This document shows, piece after piece, positions 9,573-21,470 of a DNA stretch of 64,000 bases. Each line of letters opens with the position of its first letter. Within the stretch, counting starts at the first letter, position 1. The notes beneath the pieces are model-generated. The model was not told where the DNA came from, ran no database searches, and was given only the letters and a program-made list of their open reading frames with translations. Source of the stretch: Closterium sp. Naga37s-1 (Eukaryota; Streptophyta; Zygnematophyceae; Desmidiales; Closteriaceae); assembly GCA_947471745.1 (NCBI GenBank), contig CANJKZ010000774.1:3144001-3208000 (forward strand), written 5' to 3'. Made by a program: the position numbers and the translations under genes.

Positions 9573-12500
9573 TCATTGCTGGTGACGTGGCCTCGTCCAG
9601 TCAGCAGCATGCAGTACTCGAACTTCTGCTTTCCGAGTTTCGGTCAAGTAATCTGCTGCCATCTCGGACGTGGGGCAGTAGGATAGCTCGATTCTTGCTT
9701 TCTCGATCTCGTCCTTCACGAAGAAATAACGCAGGGCAATGTGCTTCGTTCGGTTTGCGAACCCGCTCTTGTTCACTATGCGAATTGCAGATTGGTTGTC
9801 GCAGAAGAGGGAGAAGCTGGGTAACTGGGCCAGCTTTGCTTCTTCCAGTAGTTTGCGAAGGTATAGTCCTTCCTTGGTGACTGAGCAGCGTCCTATGTAT
9901 TCAGCTTCAGCAGAGGATAGAGCAATTAGTTCTTGCTTGCTCGACTGCCACAAGATAGGACTGACGGGCTCAAGTCGATAGATGTAGCCGGTGCGCGATT
10001 GCCTGTTGTCAGAATCGTCTGCGTGGTCAGCGTCCACATAACCGATTAGTTTTGGAGTTGTGGTTCCAGTCTTGTGGTAGGTTAGGCCGATTGTTGGTGT
10101 GCTGACGAGGTAGTATAACGCGCGGTCGAGTTCCGCCATGTGCTCTGCTTCGGGCCGCTTGAGGTGGGTAGCAAGCTGACTCGCTTAGTACGATAAGTCC
10201 GGTCGACAGGTAACGGGTGCGAAGAGCAAGCATCCTAGTTTTCGCTGGTAGTCGCGTAGTCCGGTAGGTCCGAGCGGATTAGCCTTTTCCTGGTGATTTC
10301 CGGCGGTGTAGCGGTAGGGCGTGGAGATGGCGGCTGGCATTAATCCAAAGCGTTTGGCGATTGTGTCGGCGTATTTTGCGGCGCTGAGGTAGATCGCGTT
10401 CTCTCCGTCAAGTATGTTGAGTCCCAAGTACTGGGTTACGGTGGAAGAAACCGTGAGTGAGAGATCCTGTTGCAACTCCCCTTCAAACCAGGTGGTGATG
10501 TCGTCGGTAGAGCCTATGTAGAGCAGGTCGTCTACGTACACGATCAGCAGGATGTATTCGGCTTCCTTCGTGGGTCTGTACATTCCCTGGTCGTGTGGTA
10601 GTTGTTGGAAGCCAATGCAGATTAATCGGGTGTGTAAGTACTGCTGCCACAGTCGATGAGCTTGCTTGATGCCGTACAGAGACTTCAGTAACTGACAGAC
10701 TTGATTAGAGTCTGTGACGGAACCGTGCGGTTGTTCGACGAAAATTTCTGAGTCGACGGGAGCGTAAAGGAAAGCATTGGCCACGTCGATTTGGCGGAGT
10801 TTCTTTTGCTTCATGGCAGCTATCGCGAGAAGGATTCGCAAAGAGGTGTGTCGGCGCACTGGCGCGAAAGTCTCGGTGAAGTCTCGTCCGTGCTCTTGGT
10901 CGAAGCCACGCACGACCCATAGTGCTTTGAATTTGTCAATTGTCCTGTCATCTTTCGTCTTCACGCGGAAGACCCATTTTCCCGTGCCACTCCGATGGGT
11001 ACTATCTTCCAGGTGTTTCTGTCTTCCAGCGCTTTTAACTCCCTGTCCATGGCTTCGCACCATTTTTCTTTGTGCTCCCCCCCCCCCAGAGCCTGCTGAA
11101 CTGTAGTAGGCTCTCGCGGCGGCGATGCTCCATGGAATGCGGTGACAAGGCCGAGAATCTGTACCCTGCTCTGTGTGCAGCGGGGAAGGCTTGGATCCTC
11201 TGGATAAACTGCTTCGTCTCCCGCTTCTAGATCAGGTATGAAGTTGGGGGCTATGAATTCTGAAATGTTTGTGTTGATCGGCTGGGGTGTAACGTAACCA
11301 TTGTCGGCGAAGTCGTAGTAGACTTCGGCGTTGATGCTTTCGCGAGGGTTTTCGTCGTCCATCGGAACGGGTACCGAACAGTAGGGAAGAGGTCCGGCTT
11401 CCTCCGATGCTCCGTCCATATTTTCTTCATCCCAGTCAGCCTCATCTGCTGGCGCGGCGAAGGCTCGGTTGCCACAGAAGCCGCCCGTGAGGTCTCGTTC
11501 TGCTGCTTAGTTGTCCAGGTACGTTTGGAGAGTGAGTCATTCGTAGAAAATCACGTCATGTGCTGCTACTGTTTCCATCGAGTGGACGTCGGAATTTCTT
11601 CCATGCGTTGTAATATTTTTCGATGCCCAGGTGTAATCCCCACTGTGCGCATTGTAAGAATCGTCCGGCTCGTGCAGTGTGGGGTCGGTACTGTACCATG
11701 CTGCCAAAAACTCGTAACATTTTTGTGTTGCCCAATTTTCTTGTCTACAGCAGATGCGGTGATGCGTTGTTCGGAAGCGAAGATGACGAAAGCAAGTTGT
11801 GTAGCAGCACTGCGTGGTCCATCGCCTCAGGCCACTGATGGTTGGGTAGTCGCATGCCATGTAGTAGCTTGCGCATGGTGTTCTGGAGGGTCCTTTTCAT
11901 CCTTTCTGCCATGCCTTACTGTTGATGAGCGTAGGGAAGAGAGATGAGTTGCTTGATGCCTCTGTCCGCCAGGTATTGACTGATATTATCCTCCCCCGTT
12001 TGACTGGTCCAGCTTCACTTCTGATTCCCTCTCTGCTATTGGGAGCCAAGCGACAAAGGCTTTGAAGGCCATGTCGTGACTCGGAAGATTGAGGTGTCAG
12101 ACGTATCTGGTGGCGGCGTCAATGAACGTGATTACGTAGTTGTATGCTCCCTGTCTGTTTTCTCGGGTGTACAGTATGTCGCTGTAGACCTTCTCCAGCG
12201 GTGCATATGCAGGCGCACTCGGGTTGTGGTGAGATATGAACGGCTGATGAGGTAAGTCGGCTTCGGGACAGGTAAAGTAGGTTCTGCGGACTCGTTGAAG
12301 TTCTCTGCCATTGGGTAAGAGTAGTGAATCTTTGTCGAGAACTCCTGCTCTTATCGTGTTGTTCAGTGTCGTGTTGCGGGGATGTCCTAACCTTTGATGC
12401 CACAATGATTCGTCGTCGCGATGTCCAGGTGAACGTCTGTACAGGTCGGAGTTTGAGTAGAAACCTGCAGTGATGTTAGCACTTCTGTGGACGTCTCGTG

Positions 12501-14645
12501 GAGCGGGAGTCAGCTGTTGAGCGGGAGTAGGTGTGGTATCGGTGACGGGAGTTGGTGCTGATGAAGAGGTGGCGATTGGTGCTGGTGCTGTTGTTGTTGC
12601 TTCTGCTTCTGCCAATGTTGCTGCTGCTACTGTTGTCTCTGCTGCTACCGATGTTGTTGCTGCTGCTGCTGTTGTCTCTGCTGTTGTTGTCTGTTGAATC
12701 ACTGCTAACGCCCTTATCCATTCTGCTTCAGGTATAGTGTGTGAGTACCAGAAGCCTTCGAGGCTGAAGTCTGGGTCGAGATCTGGTGGGTGCGACCAAG
12801 TGGTGAAGTTCATAATCGCGTCGCTGCCAGCAGTTCCTTGATCTGGGACGAAGTCGAGGACGAAAACGTTGTTCTTCAGGACTGCTTTGCCGATGTAATG
12901 TCCACCCTTCCCGTTGTACAGCTTGAATTCCTGAGTGGTGCTGTTGGCTTTGAGATGAATTCCTTTTGCCATGAGTTGACTGACGTTGAGTAAGTTGTAG
13001 CCCAGTCCTTCTGCAATCAAAACCTTCGACATCTGTAAAACGACGTTAGTCTCGCGGGACTAAAGTTGAACTACTCATTGTCGTCGTGTCCGCAGGTTAT
13101 GGGGACGGTTATCACGACTTCCAGGTTGAGGTGTTGTTCCCGTTGGACGAAGCGGTCTAACGAGCACATGTGTTGTCCACAACAAATGTCCAAGAACCAC
13201 GTATCTTGACCGGACGGTTCGCTCTGTGCAATAGTTGCGTACGTCGGATTTGGTTCCAGCGATTCGCGACGAGGCGTGCTTTCGTCGAGCAGTTCTTCTG
13301 GTGAGTAGGTCGGTGGTGAACCGGTGATGCAGGCGCCCGTTCTTGTCATACAACTTATGATATTTCTTGTTCCTCGTGCATGTTGTGATGTTGTCGTTGA
13401 AGGCGGCGCCTGCTTGGAAGAATGCGGTTGTGTGGAAGCCACTTGACTATTTGAAGGTTGAAGTTGACATGGTGGTGGTGTTGATTGCTGTTGATTCGAG
13501 CAGTGAATACGGGAGTGGCTAGACGTTCGACAGAGGTGTCTTCGTCCTTGATGCTCGTTCTGCCGGTTGTTGTTGTTGTAGCACCGTTGAGTGTGAAAAA
13601 CGAACTCTGGCACTGGTGCCCTTTTCTTGTGACGTTCTTCGTGCAGGTCCATGTCTTGTTGTTCGGCGTGAATTTCGGCGCAGAGGTTTGCTTCGGAGAT
13701 TCTTCCATGGGCTCGAAAAATGGCCCGGGTGGAGCGCCACTGAGGACCAAGGCTTGTGATGACGACAGTGAGAAAAGCTTCTTCGGATATTGGATCCGCC
13801 GCATCGAAGGATTCTATCGCGCAGACCGCGACAGCGACGGATATATGCCATTCCCTTTTCGCCGGGTTGCATTTGGACTGTTGTCAATTGCGCCATGAGA
13901 CGACTTTGATTAACGCTGCCGGTCGCTTGATACATGTTCTTCAGGTGGTTATACGCGAGCTCGGCGGAGTTTCCGTATCAGCGATAAGACCAGATGTTCT
14001 GCTGCTCGTTTGCCGTTATGTTTCGCAGGAGTATGGTGTACGCCATTAGTGACTGATACGTGTACTGCTGCTTGTCGTACTGTGTCCCGTGCGTTGGATA
14101 TGGCAGGGAGCCGTCGAAGAAGCAAGAATTTGAGCGCCTTCCATCATCAGCTCGAATTCGAAGGACCAGGTATAGAAGTCCTTTCCGTCAAATGGTGTTG
14201 ATGTTTGCAGTCTTACCACGTGTGCGAATTGTGACTGCAACTGAAGTGCATCCAATGTCTTCGTCTCTTGTCCAGGTGGGAGTCGATTCGGCATGAAACT
14301 GACGGAGCCGCGTTGAGGCTCATACGGTGCAAAGGTAGGCTGTTGATTTCCGCGCGCAAAAGATGAGCCGTCAAGACTCATGGGAGTGACTCTGTTGTTG
14401 TTGTCGCTGTTGTTTGACTGCGCAAGTGCCGCTTGTTGATGTTGCTCGTAGAACGACATGAAGGAGAAGAACTTCTCTATCATGCTTGGGTCGAAGCCGG
14501 TTGCTTGGTTCGCAGGAGTTTCACTAGACTCAGCAGCTGGTCTTTGAGTTGTTCCTCCCTCTGTTTGCAGTCGAGAGGCTGGCAGTGGAGTAGGATAAGT
14601 GCCGGGAGATCCAGTAGATGAGCTTCTTACTTTCTGTGTTGCCAT
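9573..14645 (-). pseudogene. G1 gag-pol, decayed
   Basis: Gag starts at 14645 (MATQKVRSSSTG) and is followed by the gag domain, protease, GAG-pre-integrase, integrase, RT and RNase H, spread over pieces 14046-14645, 13071-13935, 12097-13032, 11537-11860, 10961-11475, 10185-11063 and 9573-10139. Visible motifs: protease DICCGQHMC near 13180, pre-integrase LWHQRLGHP near 12410, integrase SNGGG then stop near 11990, RT YVDDLLYIGS near 10510, RNase H SSAEAEYIG near 9900. At least six frameshifts or stops break it. It aligns throughout with G2. Confidence 0.9.
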
Positions 14646-14658
14646 GTCTTCTGTTGTT

Positions 14659-14663
14659 GTAGG
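14659..14663. other. G2 left target-site duplication gtagg
   Basis: The five bases gtagg before the G2 LTR match gtagg at 20827-20831 after it. Both lie in the leader of G1, which proves that G2 inserted into G1. Confidence 0.95.
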
Positions 14664-15100
14664 TGTTGGGCTGAGTGCCCCTTAGGATCTTTGGTAGGGT
14701 TAAACTCTGGGTAGAGTGATGTAGTAGCGGAAGCGTTTAAATGAAGTCCTTGAACCACCTTGCGCTGGTATGTGAGGGCAAAGTAAGTTGATTAAAACAA
14801 GCAAGTACAAAGGTTTATATAAGAGTACAAAGAATACGAAGAGATATAATTAAACTGTTTTACTGTTGCGGTTCGATACAGTGCGACTCGGGCAACTGCT
14901 CAATGTCGAGTCAGTTGTGTGTCCTTGCTGTCGCACTGCATTTGTCAAGTCAAAGGTCGATGACCTTTGACTTTCGCGTAACCTCCAGCGGTTACTTCAA
15001 CCTCCGAGGGTTGACTCGCTGGTGCCTCGATATGCTCTGCTTCGCTTGTGCCTTGGTGTTTCGACACGACAGAGGCGCTTAAGATTGTTTGTTCCCAACA
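14664..15100 (-). repeat. G2 3' LTR (437 bp)
   Basis: It matches 20390-20826 except for seven substitutions. The polypurine tract is the complement of ctccccttcgctt at 15101-15113. The pol frame runs through this tract and stops inside the LTR at 15079. Confidence 0.97.
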
Positions 15101-18100
15101 CTCCCCTTCGCTTCTGGAGTGTCGCTGCTGGTGACGTGGCTTTGTCCAGTTAGCAGCATGCAGTACTCGAACTTCTGTTTTCCGAGCTTCTTGGTCAAGT
15201 AGTCAGCTGCCATCTCGGACGTGGGACAGTAGGATAGTTCAAGTCTCCCCTTCTCAATCTCGTCTTTCACGAAGAAATATCGCAGAGCGATATGCTTCGT
15301 TCTGTTCGCGAATCCATTTTTGTTGGCGATGCGAATTGCAGATTGGTTGTCGCAGAACAGAGTGAAGTTGGGTAACTCGGCTAACTTCGCTTCTTCCAGC
15401 AGCTCGCAAAGATAGAGTCCTTCCTTGGTGGCTGAGCAGAGTGCAATATATTATGCTTCAGCTGACGAGAGAGCAATTAATTCCTGCTTGCTCGATTGCC
15501 AGGAGATCGGTCCGATAGGTTCGAGGCGGTAGATGTAGCCGGTGCGGGAGCGCCTGTTGTCGGAGTCGCCAGCGTGATCAGCGTCGACGTAGCCGATTAA
15601 TTTAGTTGGTGTAGTTGTGTTCTTGTAGTAAGTTAGGCCGATCGTTGAGGTACTGACGAAGTAGTGGAGAGCGCGGTCGAGCTCCGCCAGGTGTTCTGCT
15701 TCAGGCTTCTTGAGGTAGGTGGCGAGCTGGCTTGCGGAGTATGAGAGGTCGGGGCGGCAGGTGACAGCTGCGAAGAGAAGGCATCCTAGCTTTCTCTGGT
15801 AGTCGCGTATCCCGGCGGATTTGAGTAGAGAGGATCCTTCCTTGTGGTTTCCTGTCGCGTAGCGGTAGGGCGTAGAGATGGTGGTAGGTGTGAGCGCGAA
15901 GCGTTTGGCGATGGTGTCGGCGTACTTAGCGGCGTTGAGGTAGATCGCGCCTTCTTCTTCCCGAATGTTCAAGCCGAGGTACTGTGTGATGGTAGAGGAG
16001 ACCGTGAGTGTGAGGTCCCTCTGTAGCTCCCCTTCGAACCAGGTGGTGATGTCGTCAGTGGAGCCGATGTAGAGTAGGTCGTCTACGTAGACGATCAGCA
16101 GAATGTAGTCGGTGTCTTTAGTGAGTCAGTACATTCCTTGGTCGTGAGGTAGTTGGCGGAATCCGATGCGAATGAGGTGAGCGTGTAGGTACTGTTGCCA
16201 TAGCCGCGGAGCTTGCTTGATCCCGTAAAGTGATTTCAGCAGTTGACAGACTTGGTTAGGTTCCCCGTTGGTACCGTGTGGGAGCTCGACGAAGATTTCC
16301 ACGTCGACAGGTGCGTAGAGGAACGCGTTGGCGACATCGATTTGCCGTAGCTTCCTTTTCTTCATGGCGGCGATCGCGAGGAGGATTCGAAGTGAGGTAT
16401 GTCGGCTAACCGGGGCGAATGTCTCGGTGAAGTCCCGTCCGTGCTCCTGATCGAATCCACGCACAACCCAGCGTGCTTTGAACTTCTCAATTGTGCCGTC
16501 TGCTTTTGTTTTAACGCGGAAGACCCATTTCCCGGTGAGAATGGTCTTGTTCCTTGCCACGCTGATGGGGACAACTTTCCAGGTGTTCCGTTCCTCGAGC
16601 GCCTTTAACTCTCTGTCCATGGCTTCACGCCATTTTTCCCTGTGTTCCCCCCCCAGAGCCTGCTGAACCGTCGCAGGCTCCTTAGGAAGAGTGTTGCCGT
16701 GGACTGCGGTGACGAGTCCGAGAATCTGCAGTCCAGTCTGTGAGTAGCGGGGAAGAGTTGCATCCTCGGGATAAGCTGCTTCATCTCCCGCTTCTGGATC
16801 AGGTATGAAATTCGGTCCTACTCGTTCTGCTTCGTTGGTGTTGACTGTCGCAGGTGTTACGTAACCGTTGTCGGCGAAGTAGTAGAAGGTTTCGGCGTTG
16901 ACACTTTCGCGAGGGTTATCTTCGTCCATGGGGACGTCGACGGAGCAGAACGGAAGGGGTCCAGCTTCTTCTGATGCGTTGGCCACATTCTGCTCGTCCC
17001 AGTCAGCTTCGTCTGCTGCCGAGGCGAAGGCTCGGTCACCACGAAAACCACCTGTGGGATCTTGGTCCTCTTGCAGGTTGGCAAGGTATGTCTGGAGCAT
17101 GAGTCGTTCGTAGAAAATGACGTTGCGTGCTGCTACTGTTTCCTTGGAGTGGACGTCAAAGATTTTCCACGCGTTGTAGTTCTTTTCGATGCCGAGGTGT
17201 AGTCCCCACTGTGCGCGTTGTGAAAATCGGCCCGCTCGTGCTGCTGGGGGTCGGTACTGTACCATGCATCCGAACACTCGTAACATTTTTGTGCTGCCCT
17301 GTTTTCCTGTCCACAGCAGATGCGGTGATGCGTTGTTCGGTAGTGATGAAGATGAGAGCAAGTTGTGCAGCATGACAGCGTGGTCCATCGCGTCAGGCCA
17401 CTGGTGGTTGGGTAGCCGCATGCCACGCAACAGTTTGCGCATGCTGTTCTGCAGAGTCCTGTTCATTCTTTCTGCTACACCTTGCTGCTGATGGGCGTAG
17501 GGAAGAGAGAGGAGCTGCTTGATTCACTTTTCTGCCAGGTACTGCTTGAATCGCTGAGAGGTGTATTCTCCTCCTCCGTTAGACTGGAAGCTTCTCAGCT
17601 TTACGCCCGACTCTCTTTCTGCTACTGGTAGCCAAGCAGCGAATGCTTCGAGGACCATGTCGCGGCTGGGTAGGTTTAGATGCCAGACGTAACGGGTGGC
17701 GGCGTCGATGAAGGTGATTGTGTAGTTGTATATTACTTGTCCTGGTTCCCGATTGTACATGATGTCGCTATACACCTTTTCGAGTGGTGCGTACGCGGGT
17801 GTGCTCGGGTTGTGATGAGGAGTGAACGGCCGATGTGGTAAGTCGGCTTCGGGGCAGGTAAGACATGTTCCTCGTGCCCGTTGAAGTTCTCTGCCGTCGA
17901 GTAGTAGTAACGAGTCCTTGTCAAGGACTCCTGCTCTTATTGTGTTGTTTAACACAGTGTTGCTTGGGTGTCCCATGCGTGCGTGCCAGATGTCTTCGGA
18001 GGCGCGGTGTCCGGGTGAGCGTCGATACGCGTCGGATTTGGAGTATAAGCTGGCGGTGAAGTTTGCGCTTCTATGGACTTCCCGTTGAGCCAGATTCAGC

Positions 18101-20328
18101 TGCTGTGCGGGTGTTGGTGGTGCTTCGTCAACGAGGAGTGGTGTCGTTGTTGCTGCTACTGTTGTTGTTCCTGCTACTGCCGATGATGTCTCTGCTGCTG
18201 CCGATGATGTCTCTGCTGCTGCCGATGTTGTCTCTGTTGCTGCCGATGTTGTCTCTGCTGCTGCCGATGTTGTCTCTGCTGCTGCCGATGTTGTCTCTGC
18301 TGCTGCCGATGTTGTCTCTGTTGCTGCCGATGTTGTCTCTGCTGCTGCCGAATGTTGTATTGTTACTAACGCACGTGTTCGTTCTGCTTCAGGAATGGTA
18401 TGTGAATACCAAAAGCCTTCCGGACTGAAGTCGGGGTCGAGATCCGGCGGGTGCGTCCAAGATGTGAAGGTGACGATCCCGTCACTGTCTGCGGTGCCCA
18501 GGTCTGGGACGAAATCGAGAACGAAGACATTGTTCTTCAGGACCGCCTTTCCGATGTAGAGGCCGCCCTTCCCGTGGTACAGCTTGAACTCCTGGGTGGT
18601 ACTGTCGGCTTCCAGATGTATGCCTTTCTCCATCAACTGACTGACGCTCAGTAAGTTGTAGCCAAGTCCTTCTGCTATTAGGACTTTGGACATTTGCAGT
18701 ATGACATTCGTCTCTCGTGACTGAAGTTGCACTACTCCTTGTCGTCGTGTGCGCAGGTTCTGATTATTGGCGACAGTGATGACGACTTCTCGTTGAAGTT
18801 GGTGCTCGTGTTGAACGAAACGTCCTGAAGAGCACATATGTTGTCTGCAGCAACTGTCCAAGAACCATGTATCCTTCCCGGACGGCTCGCTTTGAGCGAT
18901 GGCGGCGTACGTCGGGTTCGGTTGAAGTGACTCGCGGCGAGGCGTGCTGTTGTCGAGTTGTTCTTCTGGTGAGTAATATGGTGGTGACTCAGATACGCAG
19001 GAGTCACTCAGCCTTGCCATGCAGCTGACGATGTTTCTTGTTCCTTTCGCAGGTTGTCCCGTCGATGTTGTTGAGACTTGTACTGAAGTTGTCGGATTTG
19101 CTTGCGTTAAGGCGACTTGACTGCTTGAAGGGCAAAGTTGGCGTTGCGGCGACGTTGACTGTTGTCGATTCGGGCAGTGCGTACGAGGATTCCCTGAAGT
19201 CTTGCAGAGGTGGCAGAACGGAGGTACGATTTTCGGTCGATTGTTGTTGTTGTTGTGGCGCCGTTGAGTGTGAAACGCGAATTCGGGCACTGATACCTTT
19301 CTCTTGTGTCGTTCTTCTTGCAGGTCCATGTCTTGCTGCTCGGCGTGGATTTCGGCGCAAAGTGCTGCTTCAGAAATTTTCTCGTGGGCTCGTAGTATGG
19401 CGCGAGTGGAGCGCCAGTGAGGACCAAGACCGCCGATGACAACCGTGACGAAGGCGTCCTCTGAAATCGATCCTCCACATTGAAGAAGCTTGTCGCGCAG
19501 CTCGCGGCAGCGACTGATATACGCCATTCCCTTCTCGCCTGGTTTCATTTCGATTGTTGTCAGCTGCGCCATTAACCGACTTTGGTTTACGCTGTCTGTT
19601 GCTTGATACATGCTCTTCAAGTGATTGTACGCGAGCTCCGCGGAGTTGCCGTAGCCTCGGTAAGACCGTATGTTTTGTTGTTGAGTTGGAGTGATGTTCC
19701 TCAGTAGTATCGTGTACGCCATCATCGATTGATAGGTGTACTGCTGCTTCTCATACTGTGTGCCGTTTGTTGGGTATGGCAGGGACCCGTCGAAGAAGCC
19801 AAGGATTTGCGCTCCTTCCATCATCAGCTCGAATTCGAACGACCAGGTAAAGAAATCCTTCCCGTCGAAGGGTTTTGTCGTTTGCAGTTTTAGAACGTGC
19901 GCGAACTGCGACTGAACTTGTAGTGCGTCCAGCGTTCTCTCTTGTCCCGGTGCAGGTTGTGGTTGTGGCATGAAGCTGACGGAGCCGCGCTGGGGCTCGT
20001 ACGGAGCGAAGGTAGGTTGCTGTTGTTGATTCCCGCGTGCGTAGGATGAGCCATCGAGACTCATGGGCGTCACGTTGTTGTTGTTGTTGCTGTTGTTTGA
20101 TTGCGCAGGTGCTCCTTGCTGATGCTGCTCGTAGAAGGACATGAAGGAGAAGAACTTCTCCATCATGCTTGGATCGAAGCCCGCGCCTTGGTTTGCGGGT
20201 GTTTCAGTAGACCCAGCTGCCGGTCTCGTTGTTGTGCCTTCCTCTGTCTGTAGGCCAGAGGCAGGAGGTGGAGTAGGAGTAGTACCAGGAGAGCCGTTGG
20301 AGGAGCTCCTCTCCTTTCTGGTAGACAT
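15079..20328 (-). pseudogene. G2 gag-pol polyprotein with three stops
   Basis: A single frame of 1750 codons starts MSTRKERSSSNG 61 nt inside the 5' LTR. Order: gag domain (about residues 60-330), basic region, protease (DSCCRQHMC near 18850), Thr/Ala repeat, GAG-pre-integrase (IWHARMGHPSN), integrase core, RT (YVDDLLYIGS near 16080), RNase H (SSAEA near 15460). In-frame stops lie at 17524-17526 (TGA, integrase), 16126-16128 (TGA, RT) and 15451-15453 (TAA, RNase H). No frameshift is seen. The protease has Cys where DSG has Gly, and the second integrase Asp reads Asn (SNGGGEY). Both are shared with G1. Confidence 0.93.
18170..18352. repeat. 21-bp coding minisatellite in G2
   Basis: Eight or so units of gctgccgatgttgtctctgct code ETTSAAA on the minus strand between protease and pre-integrase. 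G1 has an independent, less regular expansion at the same place (12580-12700), so this site slips repeatedly. Confidence 0.9.
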
Positions 20329-20374
20329 GTCTCTTGGTGTATTAGGTGTTAAGGAGAAATAATTTTAACCCTAA

Positions 20375-20389
20375 CCAGCTCTCATACCA
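20375..20389 (-). other. G2 primer-binding site
   Basis: On the minus strand TGGTATGAGAGCTGG directly follows the 5' LTR and matches the copia initiator-tRNA-Met site TGGTATCAGAGC with one difference. The leader to gag is only about 60 nt. Confidence 0.85.
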
Positions 20390-20826
20390 TGTTGGGCTGA
20401 GTGCCCCTTAGGATCTTTGGTAGGGTTAAACTCTGGGTAGAGTAATGTAGTAGCGGAAGCGTTTAAATGAAGTCCTTGAACCACCTTGCGCTGGTATGTG
20501 AGGGCAAAGTAAGTTGATTAAAACAAGCAAGTACAAAGGTTTATGTAAGAGTACAAAGAATACGAAGAGATATAATTAAACTGTTTTACTGTTACGGTTC
20601 GATACAGTGCGACTCGGGCAACTGCTCAATGTCGAGTCAGTTGTGTGTCCTTGCTGTCGCGCTGCATTTGTCAAGTCAAAGGTCGCTGACCTTTGACTTT
20701 CGCGTAACCTCCAGCGGTTACTTCAACCTCCGAGGGTTGACTCGCTAGTGCCTCGATATGCTCTGCTTCGCTTGTGCCTTGGTGTTTCGACACGACAGAG
20801 GCGCTTGAGATTGTTTGTTCCCAACA
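20390..20826 (-). repeat. G2 5' LTR (437 bp)
   Basis: It runs from tgttgggctg to gttcccaaca and is followed by TSD gtagg (20827-20831). It carries the gtcaaaggtc / gacctttgac hairpin near 20670-20695. Confidence 0.97.
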
Positions 20827-20874
20827 GTAGGAAGTTGAACAGAGTTGAGTCTTGTCTTGCAAGATCTCACACCA

Positions 20875-21312
20875 TGTTGGGCTGAGAAAAGCCCTTATGA
20901 TCGTTTTCAAGACTAAGGCTCAGAATAGTGATGTATTGGTGGAAGCGTCTTAGTGAACTGGTTGAACCACCTTGCACTGGTATGTGAGAACAAGATAAGT
21001 TGATAATAGCAAAGAGATACAGGGCTTTATATGATTACAAGGAATATGAAAGGTTTAACTAGCTGTAACTGTTGTTGCGGTTCGATACAGCGACGACTCG
21101 GGTAACTGCTCAATAGCGAGTCAGTTATGTGTCCTTGCTGTCGCGCTGCTTTTCGGCGAGTCAAAGGTTGCTGACCTTTGACCTTCACTGAACCTCTTGC
21201 TGTTGTCTTTCTGTCAACCGCTTTGGTTGACTCGCTGTCGCTTCGTTGTAGTTCGCTTCGCTTACGTTGTAGTGTTCGACACATCAGAAGCGCAAACTAT
21301 TTATTTCCAACA
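20875..21312 (-). repeat. G1 5' LTR (438 bp)
   Basis: It runs from tgttgggctg to tatttccaaca, followed by TSD aaaca (21313-21317). The G1 primer site (minus strand TGGTGTGAGATC, 20863-20874) abuts it. The G1 leader continues at 20832 and resumes left of G2. Confidence 0.95.
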
Positions 21313-21470
21313 AAACATTCTTGTACATGGTTGCTAAAATGCAGTACTGCTGTTGGGTCTGACTACCGTAAATGCTCATGCAGCCAATCTGCTGGAACGC
21401 TTTCTGTTTGTGTTACCGTACAAACTATCAAGGTTATATTGAACACAATACAGTATGTACGGTATGAACA

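Larger units (their letters stand above)
14664..20826 (-). mobile_element. Ty1/copia element G2, full length, nested in G1
   Basis: The LTRs are 14664-15100 (3') and 20390-20826 (5'), 437 bp each, with TG..CA ends, TSD gtagg, a polypurine tract next to the 3' LTR and a primer site next to the 5' LTR. The LTRs differ at 7 sites by eye (1.6 percent). G2 is the same family as G1 in the same orientation. Its polyprotein frame is continuous except for three stop codons, so it is recent but probably inactive. Confidence 0.97.
9105..21312 (-). mobile_element. Ty1/copia element G1, full length, interrupted by G2
   Basis: The element has 438-bp LTRs at 9105-9542 (3') and 20875-21312 (5'), flanked by the perfect 5-bp duplication aaaca (9100-9104, 21313-21317). 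Internal sequence is at 9543-14663 and 20832-20874. Between these lies the complete younger copy G2. The two LTRs differ at about 35 sites by eye (about 8 percent), so G1 is the oldest dated insertion here. Gag-pol is on the minus strand and heavily decayed. Confidence 0.95.
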
